NCBI GenBank assembly: GCA_030765065.1
Contig: CM060986.1
Coordinates: 136,059,142-136,123,141, forward strand
Source: Deroplatys truncata
Taxonomy: Eukaryota > Arthropoda > Insecta > Mantodea > Mantidae
Direction of reading: 5' to 3'
Length of the DNA: 64,000 bases
The notes beneath the pieces are model-generated. The model ran no database searches and had not been told where the DNA came from. It saw only the letters and a program-made list of their open reading frames with translations. The stretch's first letter is position 1. Each line of letters starts with the position of its first letter. The translations under genes were made by a program, and so were the position numbers. This document shows, in pieces, positions 20,250-30,910 of the stretch.

Positions 20250-21880
20250 AAAAAGTGTACCATGCTTATTTTAAAATGAAACTTGGTGACCAAGACAAGG
20301 CTATTGTGTTGAGAGGTTAAGATTGTGGATAAACGGAAAGAAATCATGCATGCCATTTGCAATTCCTATGGTGTAGAGGGAGCCTAAAGACCACCTTAAA
20401 GACTGTTATTTCTGTTTAGTTAATGTTCAGGGGTGCAATTCGAAAAATAAGAAACACACTGTGTATACAAGTATTCCTTCAGTCATCACGCCAGTTCCAC
20501 ACGAAGAAGATCTGCCTGCTGCTATTCCTCCAGCTATTTTAGAGAATTTGGAAGAAGATGGTGTTGAAAGTGAACCTCATGCAATCACCAAAGACGATTC
20601 TGATGCTGTCTACCGCCCTGAATACGACGTGAATCCACAAATGTTCTCTCAGAGTGAACTAAATGATCTAGTACGTGATTTGAATTTGTCTAAGGAATTT
20701 GGAGAGTTACTAAGCTTCCGTCTTAAAAATAAGAATCTTCTGGAACCAGGAACATATTACTCATAGTACAGACACAGAGAACAAGAGCTAGTTCCTTTTT
20801 TCTCACAGATCGAGTCCTTGGTTTACTGCAATAATATAAACGAGTTAATGCACCTTTATGACACTGAACATGATCCTACATAGTGGAGACCTTTTATAGA
20901 TTCATCTAAGAGGAGCCTAAAAGGCGTGTTACTGCATAATGGGAATGTGCATGTGTCCATTCCTGTCGCACATTCAGTTCAAATGAAAGAGACAGTAGAA
21001 AACTTGAAGATACTTTTAACAAGTATCCAGTACAAGGAACACAAATGCGTATCTGGGGTCATTTCAAAGTTATTGGAATACTATTAGGACAACAAGCTGG
21101 GTTCACAAAAATGCCTTGTTTTCTGTGTGAATGCGACAGTTGGGCAAAGCAAAGACATTGGAGTGTGAAGGTATGGCCATTGCAGAAAACATCATGCACG
21201 AACTGCTTGTAGAGAGACAAAATATATTGCTTCTGCCACTATACATAAAATTGGGCTTGATGAAGCAATTTGTAAGGACTCTACCACAGGATGGATCCTG
21301 CTTCAAGTACCTTTCCAAGAAATTTCCCTTCATTACACAAGACAAATTAAAGGTTGGAATTTTTGTTGATCCTAAAATAAATAAATTGATGTAGGATGAA
21401 TATTTTGAGAAGACAATGAATAAGAGAGAAATAGAAACATGGACCGCCTTCCGATCAGTTGCTGAAAACTTCTTAGGCAATTACAAATATCCTAATTACA
21501 AGGCCATTGTCGAAAAAATGTTGGAAAATTTCAAGAAGATGGGTTGTAACATGAGTGTAAAGTTGCATTTTCTGCATTCACATATCGACTACTTTCCAGA
21601 AAATCTGGGACATTATAGTGAAGAGCAGGATGAACGTTTGCACCAAGATATTAAGGAAATGGAGAGGAGGTACCAGGGGAGATGGAAAGAAACTATGATA
21701 GCCGACTACTGTTGGATGTTGAGGAGGGACAGTCATCTTCAAAGATCTGCAAGGAAGTCAAAAAAGACAAAGTTTGAAAAGAATTTAATGAAACACTTTG
21801 GCTTTTTATTTTGTGAAAATTTAGTCATGAAATAAATTCTTGAGAGTATTCTTAAAATGTTTCTTGAATAAAAACTTATT
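20250..21880 (+). pseudogene. Uncharacterised transposon-like protein, pseudogene
   Basis: The plus strand carries almost a full copy of a protein type I know as repeated, uncharacterised genes in arthropod genomes. In order: LWINGKKSCMPFAIPMVWRE and DCYFCLVNV (about 20320-20420); MFSQSELNDLVRDLNLSKEF (20641-20700); ESLVYCNNINELMHLYDTEH; SVQMKETVENLKILLTSIQY; GILLGQQAGFTKMPCFLCE (about 21073-21129); LPPLYIKLGLMKQFVRTLP; HFLHSHIDYFPENLG (21568-21612); DERLHQDIKEMERRYQGRW. Lesions include stops at 20764 and about 20889, frameshifts near 21040 and 21130, and a stop after KINKLM (21392). CxxC pairs suggest metal binding and the HxxH/ExxE C-terminal part hints at a nuclease-like fold, but the function is unknown. 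A likely AATAAA lies at about 21866. Confidence 0.75.
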
Positions 21881-22783
21881 GTTTGTGTGAAATGGTATTT
21901 GAATACTTTTCTACACTCATTAATAAAATTCTCAAAACATTACTACATATTTTGTGTAAAAACCTGACGTGATATAAAAAAACGGAAGTTATTTCTGGAA
22001 TCAGCTAAAAACTTGATTCAAGAACACCTACTTTTAAGGAATCATCTGACAAAAAGTTTGAAAATGCAGACCAGTATAATATGTGAAATGCATTTGTTTA
22101 TGTCCTTTTGGAATAAAACGCATTTAAAAAAGTAAATTTTGAGGAGGATTTTAAAATTGTTTACGATGAGTAAAAGAGACCTACTGAATGTCAAGAAATT
22201 ATCATAAACGCAAAACTACAATTATATACCATTTTAAAAATCTTAACCAGGCAACTTAAAAAATGTGATAACTACTACACGCTATAATAACACCTCATAA
22301 CCTGCAAAATTCCAAAACGTTAAGTAACAAGGCCACTAAATTCTACCATATTCAGTTTGGAAACTTGAAGACATACTCAAAGTGTCTGAGCAACATGTTA
22401 CATGAGTTTAAGGTTTCTAAGATATATAGCGGAATCTCTCCACAGTCGTGTACCATATATTACGATTTTAATATCCCTAACTTTGGTAAACTATAACAAT
22501 AAGCCTTCAAAAATTCATACACAATGTCCTTGCTGTTTTATTTTAATCATCCAAACGTCAAAACCTTTAGCCACTGTTCGGAAATATAACGGCATGTTTG
22601 TCTCAACAGTCCATTGGTTTAACACCACTGTATCGTTATGCCGGTAATTTTATAATCTTGGAAATGGTTTAATGTCGCTTTGCCAAGAAACGTACATTAG
22701 TTCAGATTCTAACAGCAGCCAAAGCAAACAAACACTTGCATTATATGAAAAGAGCATATGAATGCAAATCGAAAGAAAAACAG
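21881..22783. other. AT-rich spacer, no gene seen
   Basis: No coding region or known repeat recognised before the family A fragment at 22784. Confidence 0.4.
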
Positions 22784-22822
22784 TCTGATGTGTTACATTC
22801 ACATGCCTTTCTCAACCCATTC
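22784..22822 (+). repeat. Family A repeat, 5' end, interrupted by solo LTR
   Basis: TCTGATGTGTTACATTCACA and the following TGCCTTTCTCAACCC are the family A 5' terminus. The LTR starts at 22823. Similarity to the divergent family A subfamily resumes after the LTR (about 23805-23905), so this repeat was split by the retrotransposon. Confidence 0.8.
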
Positions 22823-23800
22823 TGAAGAAGGTGTGTTGCTGCTACGTATGGAAAGTCAATTTGAAGATGTATTATATTTCGACTGTTGGGGAGTCGAACT
22901 TGAATTAGTAGCAACCGCACGTATGGTAAAAAACGTTTCCGGTAGCCTTCGACCCAAATGTACTTTCCTGTGGCCTTTGCGACCAAATATTTAAAAAATA
23001 TTAACTTTGTAATTTGGACCGTTTCTTTAAATATTATATATTTATATTTTTTAGAGACATGAATGTCTTAGCAGGGAGTAGTGCGACTGAAGAATGTAGG
23101 CTTACACAGATTATAATTTTACTTCACTCCTTTTATTAATGCTTGATACCATTTAAATAACACTTCACTGATATAGAGGTGAGAGATTCTTTTGTTAATT
23201 AGTTGCACTTTTTAACACGTAAACTATTTTCGTCTCACACTGAATACGTATTAAACTTCTCTAGGACACATCTCGCGTCCGGTTAGGAACACTGTCTACA
23301 ACCAACGCGTCCAGTTATGAGCGCTGTCTACAAGCAACTGACTTGAATTCTACCGCCTAAATTTGTAAATATCTGTATTTCAAGTCTCTAATTGGTTATT
23401 CCTAATCCAATAGAATACTTTTATTTAACTTAAGCTTTTTTCTGGTCGTTGATTGGCTATTTTATAAACTGTCTCAAAATTTACATTATTGTTGCTCCAG
23501 TAATGACTAGTAGCATTATTAAACTTTCTTACTCACTATTGCCTCAAAGTTACCTCATTGTTACCTCATTGTTAGCAACTTTTAACCTATTATTCTCACA
23601 CCTCCTACATTATTGAATTACGTAATACATTCACATAACATTATTGAACATGTATACAATAATATAAACATATACAATGACTGTAATATACACTTTTTAT
23701 ATTTTGTTACATACACATATTGCTTTAAGGTGGGCTGTAATTGAATTTATATATTATATAATTGGACTGAAATCATTTAAGTGTTAAAAATAGTGCCTCA
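22823..23800 (+). repeat. Solo LTR, family B copy 2
   Basis: Starts TGAAGAAGGTGTGTTGCTGC and ends AAATAGTGCCTCA, 978 bp. It aligns along its whole length with the LTRs at 14.4 and 49.5 kb. The flanking tetramers are ATTC (22819-22822) and ATTA (23801-23804), a 4-bp duplication with one mismatch. It preserves the interior segment around CTTTTGGGG..CTACGTATGG that copy 1 lacks. It sits inside a family A repeat. Confidence 0.87.
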
Positions 23801-23920
23801 ATTATAATTTATTTTTATATGTCTTCTAAAAACTGTTCTTACAAAAAATAGCTTCATTGCACATTTCGTTGTAGGTACAACCTAAGACAAAAACAAATTA
23901 ACAACAACCACAGACGGATT
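23801..23920 (+). repeat. Family A continuation after the LTR
   Basis: ACTGTTCTTACAAAAAATAG and ACATTTCGTTGTAGGTACAA follow the order of the divergent family A 5' region (compare 59315-59395: ACTATTCTTATTAAACC, ACATTTCGTTATAGATACAA). Only the first part of the body is recognisable. Confidence 0.6.
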
Positions 23921-24285
23921 CGATTCGGAAAATGTCAGAACTATTCACTGACGCTGCATTCACAATACATGATTTAATACCATCCCTGCGTTCACTTCAA
24001 AGCTATGCGATATGTAGGAAGATGCTTTTCAGTTTGTTTCTATACAAGGTAGCCTAGTGTTGAAACGCATGTGTGTAACTGGAACAACCTGGTTACAATC
24101 CTTGGCGCATGTTTTATTTTATTTTTTAAATATATACCAATGCCGTATGTTTTACATGCATAAAGTATGTATTAATTTTAAGACATTCATGCATAAAAAC
24201 ACATTATTTTTCGTTTTCAAAATAAGTGCCATATTAGTAAGAATTTTAAAGTTAAAAACTAAACCAAATATTCATTGACCTAATA
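23921..24285. other. Spacer, no gene seen
   Basis: AT-rich, without a recognised feature; a 73-codon ORF at 24057-24278 has no signature. Confidence 0.35.
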
Positions 24286-24289
24286 TTAG

Positions 24290-25270
24290 ATGTGCAAACT
24301 CTCTGTCTTAGTCTTCAGTTATGAATGGCTTTGGCGTGATCATGCGCGCGCACCTCATAGCCTTGGAGTTCTGCATGATATGTTAGCAATCATACTGACT
24401 TTTGCTATGGCTGAGGGCACATGTAAAGACGAAGCTACAAGGAGCTCTCCCAATTATGTTAGTGAATGTTACTGTACTGTTCGCAGACTGCAAGAACACT
24501 TGAAGCCCTATGTCTATGGCTACAAGGTGGGTGTGGTTATCCAGGGTAGGGATTGTTCGTCGTCGACCTGCTTCAGGTAGAACACGTTTTTTTTTCACTC
24601 CTTAGCAGGATACTGCAATCCTAGAAAAAGCAGACAGCAATCCCTTCCAGCATGTTTCCACACTTAGAAGTAATTCTAATTTCCCTCGGTCGAACCGCAC
24701 AGCCTTGGGTCGTTCGACTTTGCTCGATCGGAGCTAAGGAGCAGCGTCTTACGGACGATCACAGATTATGTCGCCTCACATTTTCAGAAAAAAATATCAA
24801 CCATAACAGACGCGGTGAAGTTTTCATCTACAAGGGAAGAAAGCAATTGTCTACTGCCCCAGCAGAAACGTTACGACACAAAATACGTGGCACAAATGGA
24901 ACGCCATGATCGTGTATCTGTGTCGTGCTGGGAGATGGCCTAGGTGTATTATGGCAGCTTGATGGCACATTAAAATATAGCCAGCAGTATAAAGACATCG
25001 AAAACATCAGGTTCCTTCTGTAAGGTGTAGATATCCCGATGGAATGATTGAATTCCAGAAGTCAGCAGGTTTCAAACTGGTTCTCGCAAATGCAAGATAT
25101 CACAGTAATTTACTGGCCTCTTTCGTCACCAGATTTCAATCCTTTTTAAAATACGTGGGCAGATGTGAAGAAACGTTTGGAGTAAATTGGCCTGCAAGAC
25201 AAAAGGGTTTTTGTGGATTGAAATACAGTATGTTTTGGAGGAAGTGTTCTCTCATAAAATTTAACTAGGC
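24290..25270 (+). pseudogene. Tc1-like transposase relic
   Basis: Fragments in several plus-strand frames follow the order of a Tc1-type transposase: NSNFPRSNRTALGRSTLLDR (helix-turn-helix part, about 24670-24730); FSEKNINHNRRGEVFIYKGR (the region of the first catalytic D, normally FSDE, here lost, 24781-24840); YDTKYVAQMERHDRVSVSCW (24870-24930); SQQYKDIENI; then ITVIYWPLSSPDFNPF and ADVKKRLE (about 25100-25185), the site of the last catalytic residue (SPDLNPIE in active proteins, here FNPF followed by a stop). Many stops and frameshifts make it inactive. No terminal repeats were recognised. Confidence 0.78.
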
Positions 25271-25739
25271 ATTTGATCATTCATGTACCATAATGAGGCC
25301 AGTAAGAGAATCAGAGGGTTTAGGCAACCGGTATTAAGTGAATTACCATTTCTACTTGTTTTTTCATTTAGAACTATAATATTCACTTGTTTCTTATTTC
25401 GTTTAAAAACAAACAAGAGTGTTTCAGTTTTTATGTGAGAGCATAAACGTCTTGAAATCAAATAAGCCTTAGCAATTGGAAATTATAATATGCGTAATAA
25501 ACATTGCGTTTTTCTGGAAACAGAATTATGCTTGGGATACGAACCTCGGTAGGCATCATTACTATGTACCTGCTTATAACCGATCGGCTGTCAGCGCATA
25601 TTTAGTAGTAGCTGGGACTCAATATGACTCAAGGGAACGAACTACCATTGTGAACCGGTCGCGGAAACGATTTGGACGTTGACAAATATACACTTGGAGA
25701 GTCATCTCATTTTTTTCTTTTTTTGGTCTTAGGGTGCAC
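25271..25739. other. Spacer with a weak tRNA-like stretch
   Basis: Mostly unrecognised. About 25530-25605, read on the minus strand, gives GCCGATCGGTTATAAGCAGG and CCGAGGTTCGTATCCCAAGC, a weak tRNA-like A/B-box pair that may be an old SINE head. Confidence 0.35.
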
Positions 25740-26640
25740 AAGGGAATACAGATAAATCTTTAAAAAGCGGGACCCTATGAGCTAGTTTTGAAATTCCGTA
25801 CTCTTTCCATGACATCACAAGGAACAAAAGAATAGTGAATTATTAACACTTAAAAAACTGAAGTGTTGTAAAATTCAAATCAATACCTTGGAACTGGTTA
25901 ATTTTACAAAATCATTTATTTGTTATAAGGTGTATGTTTTAATAGATCTATATGTTGTTTTTTTTAACTGCTATGGTCACATCGGCAGCCTTTTCATTTG
26001 AAACATACTGCCGTATCGACAATGGTGTTAACTTCTTATCGTTAAATTTATAGATTTCTTCGGGTTTTTGTACATTAGATCACTCGCAACACTCACTCAT
26101 ACCTCCAGACTCTGGAGAGGATAAGGAATAAGCTTGGATACAGAAAAATTCCCAACCTCCAGCCGGGATCGAACCCGGGTCCTCTCGCACAGCGAGCAGG
26201 TGCTCTGCTGGCTGAGCTATATATTTTGTGTAGTAAGATTTTGCGTATTTATTACGGTTTATCACGATAGTAAATTCATTCAAAATGAACAAGCTATTCA
26301 TAGGAAATTTTAAATATAAATTTTAACATTCAAGTAAATATATTAAACACAGGCATTTTAATTAAAATCATTAGGGAAAATAAATGATAATGAAAATTCT
26401 CCGTGTATAGGGTACTTTTTGAAGGAGAATTTTTTTTGGGGGGGGAAATGCTCGTGTGGCATCCCTTAAAGAGTTGAACTTAAATACCAAATTTGTTATT
26501 TATCCGACCTTTAGCTTTTGAGTTGTACTAATCAAAGACTGCCTTTTTGTATTTCGGGGATTTCAAAACATGCATAATTCCCTTAAGGTTATAGGTAAAT
26601 AGTAAAAAATAGTTGCTTAAAACGGAATTTGCTGTAAGAG
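25740..26640 (+). repeat. Old family A copy, split by a SINE
   Basis: The left part (25785-25900) matches the divergent family A 5' half (TTCCGTACTCTTTCCATGAC). The right part (26222-26612) matches from TTTTGTGTAGTAAGATTTT through a poly-G version of the GGGGTGGGGG landmark, TATTTATCCGAC, TTGAGTT and the 3' GGGGATTTCAAAACATGCAT. The SINE at 26080-26221 lies between the two parts. Confidence 0.68.
26080..26221 (-). repeat. tRNA-derived SINE (family 2), minus strand
   Basis: Minus strand: ATAGCTCAGCCAGCAGAGCA (A-box/D-arm), GCGAGAGGACCCGGGTTCGATCC split as head and B box, then GGTTGGGAATTTTTCTGTAT and TCTCCAGAGTCTGGAGGTAT. The CCCGGGTTCGATCCCGG T-arm is a perfect stem. The tail motif (CAGAGTCTGGAGGTATGAGT) is echoed by the SINE at 50.8-51.0 kb (CAGAGTCTAGACTAGGTATA), so both belong to one family. 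Confidence 0.78.
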
Positions 26641-26931
26641 ATAGATGTCTTTTTTGTTTGACAGTTTAAACAGTGTGGTTAAATCATCACATGCCCTATT
26701 TATATGATTCTATAGTTATCAGATGACAAGTTTTAAAAAACGAAACCGTTTTTTGGAACGCTCAACTCCTTCAGAATTCATGCATAAGGATGAAGGAATT
26801 CAAAGAACCTCTCTATGTGTGCGCATGTTGTTATTTATATTAGAATATTTATTTCCCAACCACATTGACAGTTTAGTGAGAATCTTGCACTGGAATTAGT
26901 TCGCAGCAATGAAGTCTAACAGCAACTAATT
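26641..26931. other. Spacer, no gene seen
   Basis: Nothing recognised between two family A copies. Confidence 0.4.
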
Positions 26932-27802
26932 ACTTTCTCTACTACGTATAGTAGGTAGGGGAAGTATTGCATTCCACCCAAAAATTCGATACCGAGATTT
27001 CACCGGAAATACATGTTTTGAGACCTCCTGAATCCAAAAAAAGCATTTTTGGAAACATGTCCGTGTGTGTGTCTGTGTGTGTGTGTGTGTCTGTGTGTGT
27101 GTGTGTCTGTGAACAGCATAACTCAAAAACGAACAGTCGGATAAACACCAAACTTGGTATTTAGGTTCAGTATCTTCCAGAGATGCGACACGAAGGTTTT
27201 CAAGAAAATCCCTCCACCCCAGACTACCCTTTACATGGAACATTTTTCGAAAATTTTAATTTTCTCAAAAACGGCTCTAACGATTTTGATTAAAATATCA
27301 TATGTTTAAGATATTGTCATGATAATTAAAATGTGTATCTCGAATTTTCTGGGAATGTCTCCAAAAGTATTCTTCATTATGAACGACTTTTTCATAACTG
27401 GTAAACCATAAGAGATAGCCAAAATTTTACTACACAAAAAATGTAGATCGCGTTAAAATACACAACTTAAGTCATATACATTTCTTTTGTTGAGTGAACC
27501 GTTTTCGAGATATTGCTTGTTATTTCCTTAAATTTTCCAATACTTATACTTTTTCTCAAATTCGTTATTCATTTTTTTTTGTTCTGGACATGCAAAGAGA
27601 ATGGAATGCGCCACATAGCAACCAGCGTTAAAATATTTGACTATCGCTCAAAGCCTACCATATTCCCCTTGCATCTACAAGAAAATTACCAATAAGATTG
27701 ACATCTCGATATCTCGATTAACATGAAGCATATGGAAAATAAACGTTTGTAAAAATAGTTTGTACAAGAGTAGAGAAAGTCATGTGGGTGTAACACATCA
27801 GA
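26932..27802 (-). repeat. Family A repeat, full length, young copy
   Basis: Runs on the minus strand from TCTGATGTGTTACACCCACA (27802) to CGTAGTAGAGAAAGT (26932), 871 bp. It belongs to the subfamily with AACGCTGGTTGCTATGTGGC and TGTCCAGAACAAAAAAAAAT, which is nearly identical among this copy, 28346, 29734 and 58351. The internal microsatellite is (CA)n broken by AGAC steps. A small ORF (27243-26926) spans the repeat, but its frame after the microsatellite differs from that of sister copies. Confidence 0.95.
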
Positions 27803-28116
27803 TTTTTTTCAGTCAAAAAGGTTTTATCCAACCTATTTTTGTGGCATTACAAATTAAAGAACACTGTGAAGATAATAAATAGCTATCAATTAATGCTTGT
27901 ACTACCTTTGCATAATAAGACACACAATGAAGTTGATGTCAAACTTAATGAAAGCGTAAGCTTTTGTCTGGAAAAAAAGAAAGGAAGAAAGCACGAAAGA
28001 AAATAAATAAAGAAAGAAAAAAAGCAAGTGCAGTTTCAATCATAAAACACACAACCAGTAGTGTGCGCCCTCAGCACTGTTACCAGTAGCAACCACAGTG
28101 CTACTTTCTGGAGAAA
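27803..28116. other. Spacer with purine-rich tract
   Basis: No gene. A GAAAG-rich purine run (27970-28025) is low complexity. Confidence 0.5.
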
Positions 28117-28345
28117 TCTGATGTGTTACACTCACATGACTTTCTCTACTCTGGTACAAACTATTTTTACAAACGCTTATTCTCCATATGCTTCATGTTA
28201 ATCGAGATATCGAGATGTTAATCTTACTGCTAATTTTCTTGTAGATGCAAGGGGCATTGCTAGGCTTTAAGCGATAGTCAAATATTTTAAGAGGTGGCTG
28301 CTATGTGGAGTATTCCATTTTCTTTGCATTACCAGCACAAAAAAA

Positions 28346-29221
28346 TCTGATGTGTTACACTCACATGACTTTCTCTACTCTTCTACAATCTAATTTTACA
28401 AACGCTTATTCTCCATATGCTTCATGTTAATCGAGATATCGAGATGTCAATCTTATTGCTAATTTTCTTGTAGATGCAAGGGGAATATGGTAGCTTTTAA
28501 GCGATAGTCAAATATTTTAACGCTGGTTGCTATGTGGAGTATTCCATTCTCTTTGCATGTCCAGGACATAAAAAAAATGAATAACGAATTTGAGAAAAAG
28601 TATAAGTATTGGAAAATTTAAGGAAATAACAAGCAATATCTCGAAAACGGTTCACTCAACAAAAGAAATGCATATGACATAAGTTGTGTATTTTAACGCG
28701 ATCTACATTTTTTGTGTACTAACATTTTGTCTATCTCTTATGGTTTACCAGTTATGCAAAAGTCGTTCACAATGAAGAATACTTTTGGAGACATTCCCAG
28801 AAAATTCGAGATATACATTTCATTTCTCATAACATTATCTTAAACATATGATATTTTCATCAAAATCGTTAGAGCCATTTTTGAGAAAATTAAAATTTTC
28901 GAAAAATGTTCCATGTAAAGGGTAGTCTGGGGTGGGGGGATTTTCTTGAAAACCTTCGTGTCGCATCTCTGGAAGATACTGAACCTAAATACCAAGTTTG
29001 GTGCTTATCCGACTGTTCGTTTTTGAGTTATGCTGTTCACAGACACACAGACACACACACACACAGACACACACACACAGACACACACACGGACATGTTT
29101 CCAAAAATGCTTTTTTTGGATTCAGGAGGTCTCAAAACATGTATTTCCGGTGAAATCTCGGTATCGAATTTTTGGGTGGAATGCAATACTTCCCCTACTT
29201 ACTATACGTAGTAGAGAAAGT
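28346..29221 (+). repeat. Family A repeat, full length, nested in host copy
   Basis: Because the surrounding host repeat is known, the ends are exact: TCTGATGTGTTACACTCACA follows AAAAAAA, and GTAGTAGAGAAAGT is followed by AAAAATGAATAAGG. The host's seven-A run has become seven A on the left and five on the right. That fits either an A5 target duplication or an element ending in AAAAA inserted between A and T. Length is 876 bp to GT, or 881 with the A tail. Confidence 0.95.
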
Positions 29222-29733
29222 AAAAATGAATAAGGAATTTGAGAAAAAGTATAAGTATTGGAAAATTTAAGGGAATAACAAGCAATATCTCGAAAATGGT
29301 TCACTCAACAACAAAAAATGTATATAACATAAATTGTGTATTTTAACGCGATCTACATTTTTTGTGTAGTAAAATTTTGTCTATCTCTTATGGTTTACCA
29401 GTTATGCAAAAGTCGTACACAATGAAGAACATTTTTGGAGACATTCCCAGAAAATTCGAGATACACATTTTATTTGTCGTGAAAATATCTTAAACATATG
29501 ATATTTTAATCAAAATCGTTAGTCATTTTTGAGAAAATTAAAATTTTCAAAAAATGTTCCATGTAAAGGGTAATCTGGGGTGGGGGATTTTCTTGAAAAC
29601 CCTCGTGTCGCATCTCTGGAAGATACTGAACCTAAATACCATGTTTGGTGTTTATCCAACTGTTCGTTTCTGAGTTATGTTGTTAAACAGACACACATAC
29701 ACACACAGAGACATGTTTTCAAAAATGCTTTTT

Positions 29734-30596
29734 ACTTTCTCTACTACGTATAGTAAGTAGGGGAAGTATTGTATTCCACCCAAAATTTCGATACCGAGAT
29801 TTCACCGGAAATACATGTTTTGAGACTCACTGAATCCAAAAAAAGCATTTTTGGAAACATGTCCGTGTGTGTGTCTGTCTGTGTGTCTGTGTCTGTGTGT
29901 CTGTGAACAGCATAACTCAAAAACGAAGAGTCGGATAAACACCAAACTTGGTATTTAGGTTCAGTATCTTTCAGAGATGCGACACGAAGGTTTTCAAGAA
30001 AATCCCCCCACCCCAGACTACCCTTTACATGGAACATTTATCGAAAATTTTAATTTTCTCAAAAACGGCTCTAACGATTTTGATTAAAATATCATATGTT
30101 TAAGATATTGTCATGACAAATAAAATGTATATCTCGAATTTGCTGGGAATGTCTCCAAAAGTATTCTTCATTATGAACGACTTTTTCATAACTGGTAAAC
30201 CATAAGAGATAGACAAAATTTTACTACACTAAAAATGTAGATCGTGTTAAAATACACAATTTATGTCATATACATTTCTTTTGTTGAGTGAACCGTTTGC
30301 GAGATATTGCTTGTTATTCCCTTAAATTTTCCAATACTTATACTTTTTCTCAAATTCGTTATTCATTTTTTTATGTCCTGGACATGCAAAGAGAATGGAA
30401 TGCGCCACACAGCAACCAGCGTTAAAATATTTGACTATCGCTTAAAACCTACCATATTTCCCTTGCATCTACTAGAAAATTATCAGTAAGATTGACATCT
30501 CGATATCTCCATTAACATGAAGCATATGGAGAATAAGCGTTTGTAAAAATAGTTTGTACAAGAGTAGAGAAATTCATGTGAGTGTAACACATCAGA
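29734..30596 (-). repeat. Family A repeat, full length, nested in host copy (inverted)
   Basis: Minus-strand copy of 863 bp inserted in the 3' part of the host repeat. It separates CAAAAATGCTTTTT (left) from TTTGTTTGGATTCAGG (right). It belongs to the same young subfamily as 26932-27802 and has a shorter microsatellite with repeated CAGA steps. Confidence 0.95.
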
Positions 30597-30817
30597 TTTG
30601 TTTGGATTCAGGTGCCTCAAAACATATATTTCCGGTGAAATCTCGGTATCGAATTTTTGGGTGAAATACAATATTTGCCCTACTTACTATACGTAGTAGA
30701 GAAAGTAAAAATTAATTGCATTATAATAATATAGATATGCATAAATAATTACTAAGGCAATGAATATGATTTCGTTATTTAATTTGTATTACTCATCCAA
30801 ACAAGTTAATAATAATT

Positions 30818-30910
<93 letters not shown>
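30818..30910 (+). repeat. Compound (GAT)n(AAT)n microsatellite
   Basis: About 10 ATG/GAT triplets followed by about 20 AAT triplets, among the longest simple repeats in the window. The ORF through it (poly-D then poly-N) is an artefact. Confidence 0.97.

Larger units (their letters stand above)
28117..30706 (+). repeat. Family A host copy carrying two nested family A insertions
   Basis: An older family A copy is present in three pieces: 28117-28345, 29227-29733 and 30597-30706. Joined in order, the pieces give the complete landmark series. The first gap is filled by a plus-strand copy (28346-29221) inserted at a run of seven A. The second is filled by a minus-strand copy (29734-30596) inserted at a T run within GCTTTTTTTGG. 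The host belongs to the subfamily with TTTAAGCGATAGTCAAATAT ... GTGGAGTATTCCA and GCATTACCAGCAC, as at 7798. Confidence 0.93.

Noticed and set aside
27060-27120. Regular CAGACACACA units resembling a spaced repeat array
   Set aside because: Units are 2-6 bp microsatellite steps inside a transposon; there are no spacers, and this is a eukaryotic genome. Not a CRISPR array.
28906-29211. A 97-105-codon ORF (starting MFHVKGSLGWGDFLENLRVA) open in several family A copies
   Set aside because: The part before the microsatellite is similar between copies only because the DNA is; after the microsatellite the frame differs (26926-27243 against 28906-29211). Older copies lack it. It is not a conserved protein.
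28346-29226. Family A as a canonical Helitron
   Set aside because: The 5' TC and insertion between A and T fit, but the 3' CTRR terminus is absent (the end is GAAAGT followed by A residues). Only a Helentron-like variant remains plausible.
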